NCBI GenBank assembly: GCA_030844895.1
Contig: CM061231.1
Coordinates: forward strand, 27,289,149-27,353,148
Source of the DNA: Ambrosia x helenae
Lineage: Eukaryota; Streptophyta; Magnoliopsida; Asterales; Asteraceae
Reading direction: 5' to 3'
DNA: 64,000 nt
This document shows, piece after piece, positions 45,115 to 54,442 of this stretch. Position 1 is the stretch's first letter, and the number at the start of each line of letters is the position of its first letter. Made by a program: the position numbers and the translations under genes. A model generated the notes under the pieces. That model worked only from the letters and a program-made list of their open reading frames with translations, was not told the DNA's origin and ran no database searches.

Positions 45115-45345
45115 GACAACAGAGCAATCCAGCAACCTTAGAAAGACATATTCACCTTGCCTTAAAAAAACAAGACAACAGCGCAATCCAACAACCTTAA
45201 AAATCAGTTGTACACCATGTATTTGGGAGCGGCGCTGAACTTACGATAAACCTTGATGACTTTGTTCACTGCATCAAGAAAATCTGAGTCACCGCCTTCG
45301 TTTGTGCCCAAATGGCATACATTCCAGCCTCTGTGCACACATTAC
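45115..45345 (-). pseudogene. 26S proteasome ATPase RPT1 C-terminal fragment
   Basis: Minus-strand pieces VCTEAGMYAIWAQTKAVT (about 45343-45290) and, after a frame shift, DFLDAVNKVIKVYRKFSAAP-KYMVYN followed by a stop at 45206-45204. They match the extreme C-terminus of plant RPT1 (regulatory subunit 7), including the terminal HbYX-like MVYN region. The rest of the AAA domain is missing. Downstream on the minus strand a 26-bp phrase (GCAATCCARCAACCTTA) occurs twice at about 45127 and 45185. Confidence 0.75.
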
Positions 45346-47208
45346 ATCACAAGGAAACAAAAAAATGTCGCATCTTTCCAAATCGCAATACTAAAATTAA
45401 AATTCAGCACAAAGAACCGATAGAATTAGGGCAAAGACGCCAAAAGTTCAAAACAGACATCCCTTTCATAGTTCATTGTTCGTGTATTTATGAATCTTAA
45501 ATATTAGTGCCCTACTTTGGAAGTCCAAACTCTTACCGGTCCAGGTCGTAACAGTAATAACACACAACAAAAGTTATAAACTAAGGTAATTTTTTTTTAA
45601 CTTAAGAATTTCTCATATAACCTGAAATAACTTCCAAACCGGCCATACGCCCCCTCAGCAACATATATCTGAACAAATTCACTTCCAATAACACGTATAA
45701 AGCATGAATCAATCCACAATAGCTACATTAATCCACAATAACTACGATAATGATTTACGCGAATGGTATTGGTGGGAAGAATAAAGCAATGACCAAATCA
45801 GTGTGGCTGTAACACACCTCTCTCATTTTCTCAATCTGTTCTTTGCATCCACCAACAATATAGTGAAGTGTACATCTATCAGATGTGATAGTACATTTAC
45901 CTTGGCTAAGACATATAGTGAAGTGTACAAGGGGTTAGGAAGAGCTTAATTTAGCTGATCATCTAACCAAAGGGTTAGGAAGAGATCTCGTCAGCTAAAG
46001 GGATGGGTCCCAATTCCCATCTAATACAATGTTAGACGCATAATTCAATGTGGAAAGCTTGCCATAACCATATTGGAACACATTAGCAAATCATCCAAGG
46101 TATGTGTTCGAAGTGCAAGATAAAGTTGGTTGAAGTTAAACTTCTTAATAATTCATTGATAAATTGCAGTACAGGTGCAAGAGTAATGAACTACCTATAA
46201 GAATATGAAGTTTAGCCGCTTCAATAAGCTTTGGACTTGAGCTTTGATATATTCTTTGAAGGATTAGGACACAGACTAGTAAAACATTGTGTCAAGTGGA
46301 ATTTGGATTTCTAAACGTATGTGTATTTTACCTACATGTATTTAAATGGATAACATGGGTTCAATCCATAGAGACACCCTGTTATTCTAATATTTGTATC
46401 GTGTAATATACTAAAATGAAAATTCAACCCTCAGAACATTTTCATTTATGCATACGTTTGTGTTTTTGTGAGGATGCAGGTTATGTTAATCATGGATATC
46501 ACTAAAATGGGAGAGCAATGTTGGTAATTTTAATGTTATCAACGATTTTAGGATATTGGATTAACTTGTTGATCGAGGAAATAGCATGGTTGCAACATAT
46601 AATCCAAGGATCTCGATCATATTAAAGAGTGGCATTCAAGAGTAATCTCTGTCTAATCCATAAATCATTGCGTGTAACCCGTAAATTGTTTATCTGATAG
46701 TTCTCATACGACTCAGAGATTGATCCATGTTTCACTTATTTATTTGAAGTTTGATTTCGATGTGTAGGTTTGTTGTTTGTTCGAATTTCTTGTTCTAGAT
46801 TACAAATATCCAACATTTCGTTCGAACAACATCTATGCTAGCTAGTACCAATGTTCGTTTTTATCGCTTTCGTTCGATGTAAGAAAACATGTCAATTTAA
46901 GTGCATATATATCGTATTGGTATTGTAACGAATCAAACGTCCAATACTGATCGAATGTCCGTACGTACGTGGTAACATGCAAGAACAACGTACACATGGG
47001 AAAATACCCTAATTCTAGTTATAATTAGAGATCGAAGAAGTCGAATTCTTGTGATTTTAGTAGACATATGTACCACACACGAGTGAAACTATATATATAT
47101 ATATATGAAGCATGAAGCAACGTTTTAATGTACTATTATTATTATTATTTAATTTTATATTATATGATGAAACCGTAAGTAGTACTAGCTAAAGAAATGG
47201 ATTAGTCA
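45346..47208. other. Intergenic, no gene recognised
   Basis: About 1.9 kb of AT-rich DNA. A short phrase TATAGTGAAGTGTACA is repeated at about 45860 and 45910. No coding sequence or terminal repeats are seen. Confidence 0.45.
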
Positions 47209-47418
47209 GTGGAGAGAAGAATCTTGTTTGTTAACGGAGCGAGAGTAGGCGAGAATATCAGCCGGATCATCGCACTTACTACTACTACTCATGCTTTCGC
47301 GTATAACCTCTCTACCCTTCTTCATCGGATCATCTTCATCTTTCTTCTTCTCCAATATTATTTTCTGCTTCTTCTTCTTCTGTTGTTGCTGCTCTCTTCT
47401 CTCTTTCTTACCTTCCAT
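47209..47418 (-). CDS. Small charged hypothetical protein (70 aa)
   Basis: Open frame from an ATG at 47418: a Lys/Glu/Gln-rich first half (MEGKKERREQQQQKKKKQKI) and a less biased second half ending SSSKCDDPADILAYSRSVNK and QDSSLH. I do not recognise the family. In favour of a real gene are an ordinary ATG, an upstream TATA-like stretch at 47510-47526 (on its own strand) and two CACGTG G-box words at 47580-47607. Against it, the basic half is the translation of a simple CTT/TTC-rich tract and there is no homology that I know of. Confidence 0.4.
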
Positions 47419-47731
47419 TATTATTATTATTATTATTTATATCCTTCAAAACCACGTACATGAGATACTTATATGTATATCTCATTAATTAGCTACAGCT
47501 ACTCTCATATATTTATTTTATATATACTAACCGGCCGGCAACTACAAGCTAGCTAGCTCGCTGGTTTTGATCCAAAAGGACACGTGTACTATCATCATCC
47601 TCCACGTGCATGAGAGATGCATGCTAGCTAGCCATCTGGGAGAACCCTACCTACTCATCATCGACAGCAGTACGTACTTTATTTATGGGTGATGTTATTT
47701 GCATCGGAGGTATTTTTAGGTTTTTACACAA

Positions 47732-48098
47732 CTCTACTGCTCGTAGAGGCCTCTACGAGCAGTAGAGGTGTCAGAACACTGAAACCCATAAAACTCTACT
47801 ACTGGTAGAGGCCCCTACGAGTGGTAGAGCTTTGTTGTCAGTCAGCTCTGCGACTCGTAGAGACCTCTACGAGCCGCAGAGGCATGGTAGTTGATTTATT
47901 AATCCCTATACGACTAGTAGAGGCCTCTACGAGTGGTATAGGGTTAGAAAGTACAACGTATCCGAGTAGCAGACTGACATTTCAGTGAAATCACCCCTCC
48001 GCGGCCAGTAGAGACCTCTACGAGCCGCAGAGGTCTGGTTGTTGTGAGCATTTATATGCATACTCTACGACCAGTAGAGACCCCTACGACTGGTAGAG
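47732..48098. repeat. Left palindrome array (six 36-38-bp units)
   Basis: Units at 47732-47767 (perfect: CTCTACTGCTCGTAGAGG plus its reverse complement), 47794-47829, 47846-47881, 47905-47942, 47997-48032 and 48063-48098. All share the centre GTAGAGRCCYCTACGA. The outer bases vary but remain paired. Confidence 0.92.
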
Positions 48099-48231
48099 TT
48101 TTCTTTCAGCACTTTAAACCATCAACCATGCACAATTTTCAGTCCAGACCTCAAAATTTCAAATTTTTTTCTCCGACGGTTCCGGAATTTCTCAGGCGAA
48201 AATACCATCCGGCCAACCAGTTCGTAACACA

Positions 48232-50119
48232 ATGTCTTCGGGTGAATGGTTTGACGTATGTTGCGTCCCGGAAAGCGATAGTGAGCATGGTGAGCTAGAG
48301 GTTATATCCGGGAAAGCAGCGCTACCGGATTTGAATGAACAACCACAGCTGCCCGATTTAAACGGGGAGTATGTAGAAGAACCAGAGTCATGTTACGTGC
48401 CTTCAAGCGCTCCACGATACGCACACGAGGCGGGTGACTGTAGCGAGGAACCGAACCCGGATATTTCGTTTGAAACAACTCAGGTGTGTTTATTTATCTA
48501 CGCATGTTTATAATTTATACCCGTATATATGTTGCCCCGTATGTATGTAGGTATGTATACATGTATGTATGTTTGTTCGTGGGTATGCGTAATTTATATT
48601 GTCAATATATAAAAATTTGACTAGACACGTATATAAACTTTCAGGTATTCGCAAATCTTAAAGAGGTGACAGAATGGGTTTCCTTCAGAGCAAGAGCTAT
48701 TGGTTACGTCACTGTATATAAACGTACTGAAAACAAGGGAAAGGGGGAGAACAAGAGGCCAGATTCGGCTACTATAGGTTGTACCTTATATGGCAAACCT
48801 CGTAGTGTAGCCACACTTCGGAAGACGGGTAGTAAAAAGTGTGATTGCCTGTTTGAAGTTAAAGCGAAATACAGCTCGAGATACGGTGGTTGGCGTTTGA
48901 GGGTCATCAACCCAACTCATAACCACCCACCGTTTCAATATATCGAGGGTTACGCATATGCTCGGAGGATGCACGAGGACTGTTTAAAATTGGTGAACTC
49001 GCTTTATTTACAAAACGTTTTACCAATACAGATTCTTTCGGCCGTTAGAAATCAATACACAGAGTGCCCTGTCATTTTACAAGACGTGCATAACGCATTA
49101 ACCAAGATTAAACGGGAGTTGTATAGCGGCAAGACTCAAATGCAGGTATTATCGTTGTTGTTGTTGTTATTGTTATTAAACCCTAATTATTATTGTTTTG
49201 CAGATACTCGAAAGCTTACTGGTTGATAAAGATTTTACTTTCTTCACCCGAGTGAATCCAAAAAACAATGCGATTGAAGATATTTTCTTTGTGCATGATA
49301 CATCTCTAAAAATGTGGGCCAAGGCGTCTGAGATTGTTGACCCGTTGATTCGTTACCTGCACCGCTGCCTGACTTACTCTATCACGGCGCGGGGGTCGAG
49401 TAACGACAAGGTCAACCAGATCGACCTTTTTTTTCTTTACTGCATGATCAGGGACAGACTGTGTGCTATGCATATTTGCCTCGCCGAGCTGTTTGTGTCG
49501 CTCTCGCACAAGACGGAGAAATCGGCCATAGCCTGCGGGGGGATCATCTGTGGCTTAGCGCAGCATGTCGCAGGTCTAGTATACCTCGAGCATACCACCG
49601 ATGGTGGGCCATTAGAGGGACACTACATGCCGCCTAAGTAATGCGTTATTTATTTATTATTATTTTATTGTTATTAATAATACTATAATTCTGTGTTGCA
49701 GACCGTTAGATCTGGAATCAATGAAAAATATGTGGATGGCGGATAAGACGAGGAAGCGCCCACCTAAATACTATTTGGTTTCGAAGCATGGTGAATCGGA
49801 GTATGTGCCACAACCTTTGGTACATCGTGGTCTTAACGAGGGGCATCTTGAGGTTGAGATGGTGGACGTGGCAGAGCCGGAGGTGGAGGGCGGTGTAGAG
49901 GTGGAGATCCCGGGGCCTGTGCCCGATCCTCAGGACCGGCAGAATCCGGCACGCGTTTTTCGGGGGTTGAAGTTGCCTTCTACGCTCGCAGAGCAGCTAC
50001 GGGTGATAGCGGATGAGGCTGTGGTGGAGCGTCAGTGGCGGCAGCAGATGGCGGATGAGGCTGCGGCGGCGCGTCAGTGGCGGCAGCAGATGGCGGAGGA
50101 GGCTGTGGCGGCGCGTTAG
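48232..50119 (+). CDS. Chimeric transposon protein: FAR1/MULE-type zinc region joined to gag-like region
   Basis: Exons 48232-48483, 48645-49145, 49204-49637 and 49702-50119 join in frame to 534 aa. Residues 1-84 are acidic (LPDLNEQPQLPDLNG). Residues 85-200 match the FAR1/MULE N-terminal zinc region: VTEWVSFRARAIGY, then GCTLYGKPR, KKCDCLFEVKAKYSS, WRLRVINPTHNH with C..C.C..HxH ligands. The pre-catalytic MULE segment continues to IEDIFFVHDTSLKMW (~278). Where MULE transposases enter the catalytic domain, the protein instead has LIRYLHRCLTYSITARGSSN, VNQIDLFFLYCMIRDRLCAM and ACGGIICGLAQHVAG. These resemble gag-like or 'putative plant transposon protein' regions. The C-terminus has 14-residue repeats (ADEAAAARQWRQQM). 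The third repeat reads TAG where the others have CAG, so the present stop may be a mutation; the same frame stays open to ~50365. Role unknown; DNA binding to the flanking palindromes is only a guess. Confidence 0.75.
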
Positions 50120-50663
50120 TGGCGGCAGGAAATGGATCAGGCTCTCAGTGTGCTGTTTGCGAGCGAGCAGGAGAGGCGTGTGCGCGTGACGGTTTGCCAC
50201 CTTTATCACTGCCTGGTGCAGTCACCCATGCCGGGACGTCCTCCCAGCAGTTTGGGTCGTCCTCCCAGGTGCCTGGATCGTCCTCACTGCAGCCGCCGCC
50301 GCCTGTTGACACCACGCAGCAGACGCCCCCCCCCAGTAGTGTTATTTTCATATGATGCATGCTAGTACACTCTTATATTATATTATTATTATATTTTCGT
50401 ATATTATGTTTGGAAATGCTTGCTTATATTTGTCTGTTTATTTATATAAATGTTTGTTATACGCTTACACGCTTATCGAGACGACAATCGAAACAAAAAC
50501 CGCTTACAAATAAAAAAACTAAAAACTAAATGTGTAACGAGTCATAGAAGAGCACACATTGTTATTTTATTTTTTAAATAATAGTAATAATTTAAAATAA
50601 TAATAAAAAAGTTATTTTGTAATATTTTGTTCAGTTAACGAAATGAAACGAATTCAAGTGAAA

Positions 50664-50830
50664 CTCTACTGCTCGTAGAGGCCTCTACGAGCAATAGAGG
50701 TGTCATTAAATGATTGCCAATGATTGGCAAGTGTGGACCACATTTGACAGAGTTCTCTACGAGCAGTAGGGACCTCTACGAGCAGTAGAGTTGCCTCTAC
50801 GGCTCGTAGAGGCCTCTACGAGCGGTAGAA
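50664..50830. repeat. Right palindrome array (three 36-bp units)
   Basis: Units at 50664-50699, 50755-50790 and 50795-50830. All share the GTAGAGGCCTCTACGAG-type centre with the left array. The first is nearly identical to the outermost left unit. Confidence 0.92.
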
Positions 50831-50976
50831 AGGTGCAAATAAGTTTTAGGCAGATGCAAATAAGAGGCGCCTTATTTATTTGTCACCAGATTCACTGAAT
50901 CACTGATATATATGATTACTTAATTGAGATTTAAACACGAATAAAACTTATCAAAATATTGACCCCGACTCTTCTG

Positions 50977-51197
50977 TTACACTTTGTTCCAGAGTTTCAT
51001 TAAAGGATGAAAGAGAAAGGATCTCCCCCCACTTTCTTTCAATTGAAAAGATTGAAAATAACCTTAGAAACCTCTCTATTATCCCTCTCATTCCATCTCT
51101 TTCCCTCCTACAAAAAACTCTGGAACACATTTTTTCCCCACTTCCTTCCCAATTATTTCCCTTCCATCCTTTAATGAAACTCTGGAACAGAGTGTTA
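50977..51197. mobile_element. Tourist-like MITE, 215 bp, TSD TTA
   Basis: The body 50980-51194 lies between TTA (50977-50979) and TTA (51195-51197). Inverted termini match over about 30 bp: CACTYTGTTCCAGAGTTTCA on both sides. It has no coding capacity. It lies about 100 bp beyond the right end of the palindrome-flanked element. Confidence 0.88.
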
Positions 51198-51288
51198 GAC
51201 GCCGATCGACGTTCATTGTGTTATTATATATTACTCTTTCAAAATGATTTGACAATTAATTAATACGCTAAGCTAGCTAATATATATT

Positions 51289-51318
51289 ACTAGTGGGAAC
51301 CCGCGCTTTGCCGCGGGG
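51289..51318 (-). repeat. Helitron-like 3' terminus on the minus strand
   Basis: On the minus strand: CCCCGCGGCAAAGCGCGGG with a 6-bp perfect CCGCGG/GCGCGG-type stem, then TTCCCA and CTAGT. The element would extend to the right. Confidence 0.55.
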
Positions 51319-52718
51319 TCAATAATATAAGGTGGGAATATAACTCAAACTTTAATATGAATAAAAAAATAATGTAGAAGTTATATGTATGTATGCATGT
51401 ATGTGTGTATCCTCTATTTTTTTAGGACTTTCAAGCCCTACTTGTTAAAGATTTGCAACTAATTGAAAAAGACAATTGCTTTTCAACATTACTACTTATT
51501 TGGATAGAAATAAGGTGCAATTGTTGCAACATCGTTTAAATCTGAATTTAGCTCACCTAAATTTGTTTACACACCAATGTATATCATGAAAAATACGAAC
51601 CCTTCCAAAAAGAATCAAATTAAAATGAAAAAAAAAACTGAAACATGCAAATAAATTTGTTTACACACCAATGTATATCATGAAATTTATGAAGGGGTTA
51701 CATGTGGAGAGGGAGCATTATACGAGTTGTATTAGTGACTTATACATGTGCCATCAAATATTGTACATAGGGGCATAATAGGAAGAAAATGGTAAAAGTT
51801 AGGGATTTATGCTTGTGCCTCTTGATATGCCATCTTAAAATGGTTGTGAAATTACTATCTTAGCCATCTCTTCTCCTTAATAAGGTAACATAGATAATTA
51901 TTGCACGTGTTGTTAAGTTTCACCTGGCTGGCAGACTAGCAGAGGGAGCTAGCGGAGATTCATAAATCTAACTATACAACACCACTCTATCCGCATATTT
52001 TTTAAGTATGTTTTCTAGCTAGGTAACCAATTTTGAAGCGGGATTAAGACCATCATGTACTGGTGTGAAAATTTCAAGCCCTTTATTTGAACATTTTTTG
52101 AAAAGTGTCATGTGGTCTAATATGGGGATTTAAAGGATTTGAAATACAAAAGAGGTGTCGTGGTGTTGTGTGTTGTGAGTGTGTATATTAAAGATATTAA
52201 AATTGAATTAAAAAAAAATAAAAATAAAAAGGAAGTAGCATGTGGGTGGGCATCACTTGATTGGTGGATATCACGATAGATAGGTTAGCGCCCATTTCAC
52301 TAAAAGGGGGGCGGTGTTTGAGACGTCATTTCACTCTACCACTACATATGGTATAAGGGGGTGGTATTAATTTAGATACGGTGAAAAAATTAATAGCTAA
52401 ATAAATATGTAGAATAGCTGTTTAACAAGCTAGTTGGATGAATCTGGGCATACTAGCTAGGAATCTTGCGGACGAAAATGGCATGAAAATATTTTTTTTT
52501 TTTTTTTTTTTTGGATGGAAGTTATAACTTTTGACAAACCACAACGAAAATAGATTTTTGAACATGTTGTATTTCAAAACAAAGTGATGAATAAAAAATT
52601 AACATCAAATTCGATTACGTGATTTTTTTAACAGCAATTAAGTGATTTAATTATTATTTATAACAAATGATTATTAAACAATTGTTATCTATTTGTGGTC
52701 GTGATTTCTTTTAAAAAA
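51319..52718. other. Repeat DNA without a gene
   Basis: A 40-bp phrase (TTTACACACCAATGTATATC) is duplicated at about 51565 and 51660. 52100-52346 resembles PIF-type MITE sequence (CCACTACATATGGTATAA at its right end, compare the right end of the 12.7-kb element). A T25 run lies at 52490-52512. Confidence 0.4.
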
Positions 52719-52755
52719 ACTAGGTTTTTATCCAGCCGCGCGTTACGGCGGCGTC
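52719..52755 (-). repeat. Helitron-like 3' terminus on the minus strand
   Basis: On the minus strand: GACGCCGCCGTAACGCGCGG, then CTGGATAAAAAC and CTAGT. GC-rich imperfect hairpin plus CTAG. Confidence 0.5.
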
Positions 52756-52937
52756 AATATAATTTAAAAATAATTAAGTGATGACATAGCGTTGCGACAT
52801 TTCAAATTCCAAATCAAACCTAAATCAATTTTCATTGTGTTCGTGATATTAGTTTATCATACATAACTTTCCACCTAAATTATTGCGTATGCTCGTAAAA
52901 TTTCTATGGTAAGCATCCCTAATAATAGCATCATTTT

Positions 52938-53190
52938 ACCAGGAATCTCCCGCGGCACGCGGCACATGGTGGAGATGGCGCACGGTAGATGTGGTCGGTG
53001 ATACGCGCGTTGCGCGTTTTTCACATGACGTGTTAATGCGGATTTTGGTAACCGACAAAGGCATTGAGACTAACCGTGGACAATGAGAAAATACAAAAGT
53101 GGCAGTGGCTACGCGGAGAATACCAGGAATTTCCCGTGGTCCGCGGCACATGGTGGAGATGGCGCAGGGTAGATGTGGTCGGTAGCCGGC
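52938..53190. repeat. Direct duplication of ~65 bp
   Basis: GCACATGGTGGAGATGGCGC and its surroundings at 52938-53004 recur at 53124-53190, 186 bp apart. Confidence 0.85.
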
Positions 53191-53298
53191 TGCGTACGCT
53201 AGAGTGAAGCAGTTATTCATTTCGTGGTCGATAAATATATGGATAATAAACGAACAAAAACCAAACCCGTGTGAAATCGGGTAAAAAAAACGCATTAT

Positions 53299-53575
53299 GT
53301 CGGGGGCCAAAATGAGAAAAAAAACTTAATAAAAAAGTTGGTGGCCAAAACGGGAAAATAAAAACTTAAACAAAAAGTAAAAAAACATTGTGGGCCAAAA
53401 TGAGAAGAAAAAAAACTTAAATAAAAATTTGGTGGTCAAAATGGGAAAAAAAAAGTTAATAAAAAAAGCAAAAAAAATGTGGCAAAAATGAAAAAAAAAA
53501 ACTTAAATAAAAATTTGGTGGTCAAAATAGGAAAAAAAAGTTAATAAAAAAAGCAAAAAAAAAAAGTGCCAAAAA
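53299..53575. repeat. A-rich minisatellite
   Basis: Imperfect units of ~40-90 bp built from GGTGGTCAAAATGGGAAAAA and ACTTAAATAAAAATTTGGTG. Homopolymer lengths differ from copy to copy. Confidence 0.8.
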
Positions 53576-54442
53576 TAAAATAAGTGAAACATAACTATTT
53601 GTTAGCTTCAATTATTAATATTATTATGTAATGTTGGTGTATTTCTTAGTTTTATTGATTGCATTGACAGGTAAGCATTATTTAAATGACTTTGTGAAGA
53701 AATATGGTCTCGGACCCCTTCTGGGCCGAGCTAAACTCATATACAAACTAAAGGATATGGTCCTAAACCCCCTGTGGATAGGGCTGCACACATCCAAAAC
53801 AACAAACAACTGACTAAGTTCAAGGGACATCTACGGGCCACTCCCACCTAGCAAGCGATCACTCTAGCATGAGGTACACATGCTAGTGCAAAGGACGATG
53901 ACGTATAACTAATCATCCGTGTACAGACCATTGTACCACGTGAGCCTCCACTAAACGTACTCCGTGGAAGGAGCAGGATGTACAACGATAGTGACTTCTA
54001 GAAAATCATAGTACACTGACAACTGTTCCAGGTGCCTCCCACAATAACGGGTTGTGCCAGAGGGGACATGAGGTACATATGACAGTGACTGCCAGCCAAT
54101 AACACCTCGCGGATCCATGTTATCATTAACCTCCACAAATAATCGGCGCAATCAAGACAAATAGTACACCCTGAAAACAACGTGTGGCCAATCAGGCCGC
54201 CTGGACGTACTCTCACCTCTGTGGACGCCCATAGCGAGGGCAAGGAGACAAACGAGATATTCTTCACAACGAACTCTATCCAATTCTTCTTATATATGTG
54301 GCTATAAATAGGACCTTGGTGTAAGGTAAAATGGTCTTGCACTTGATACTCGAACTCTCTACTTACTATTTCCCTGAACTCTTATTGTTCATTGAAAACT
54401 CATACTTATTCTTACATCCGAGGGTAGTTAGGAGAATAAACC
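53576..54442. other. Left half of an older LTR-like sequence with TATA box
   Basis: No reading frame is recognised. GGCTATAAATAGGACC at about 54299-54314 is a good TATA box followed by GTAAGGT and a CT-rich stretch, as in retroelement LTR promoters. The sequence resumes at 57098 beyond the inserted solo LTR (GGGAGAATAAACCCCACC joined to TATCCTTCTCGTAACGAGC). Confidence 0.45.

Larger units (their letters stand above)
47679..50879 (+). mobile_element. TIR transposon (MULE-like) carrying a FAR1/gag-like chimeric gene and palindrome arrays
   Basis: The body 47687-50871 (3185 bp) is flanked by TTATTTAT at 47679-47686 and 50872-50879. The termini are GGGTGATGTTATTTGCATCG on the left and, reverse-complemented, GGCGCCTCTTATTTGCATCT on the right (about 15 of 21 matching). 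Inside each end lie arrays of 36-38-bp palindromes, six on the left and three on the right. One four-exon gene occupies the centre. The FAR1-type DNA-binding region and the 8-9-bp duplication favour the Mutator superfamily, but no MULE catalytic domain is found. Confidence 0.78.

Noticed and set aside
47732..48098. A CRISPR-like repeat array
   Set aside because: The units are self-palindromic and diverged and lie at a transposon end in plant nuclear DNA. There are no uniform spacers or cas genes.
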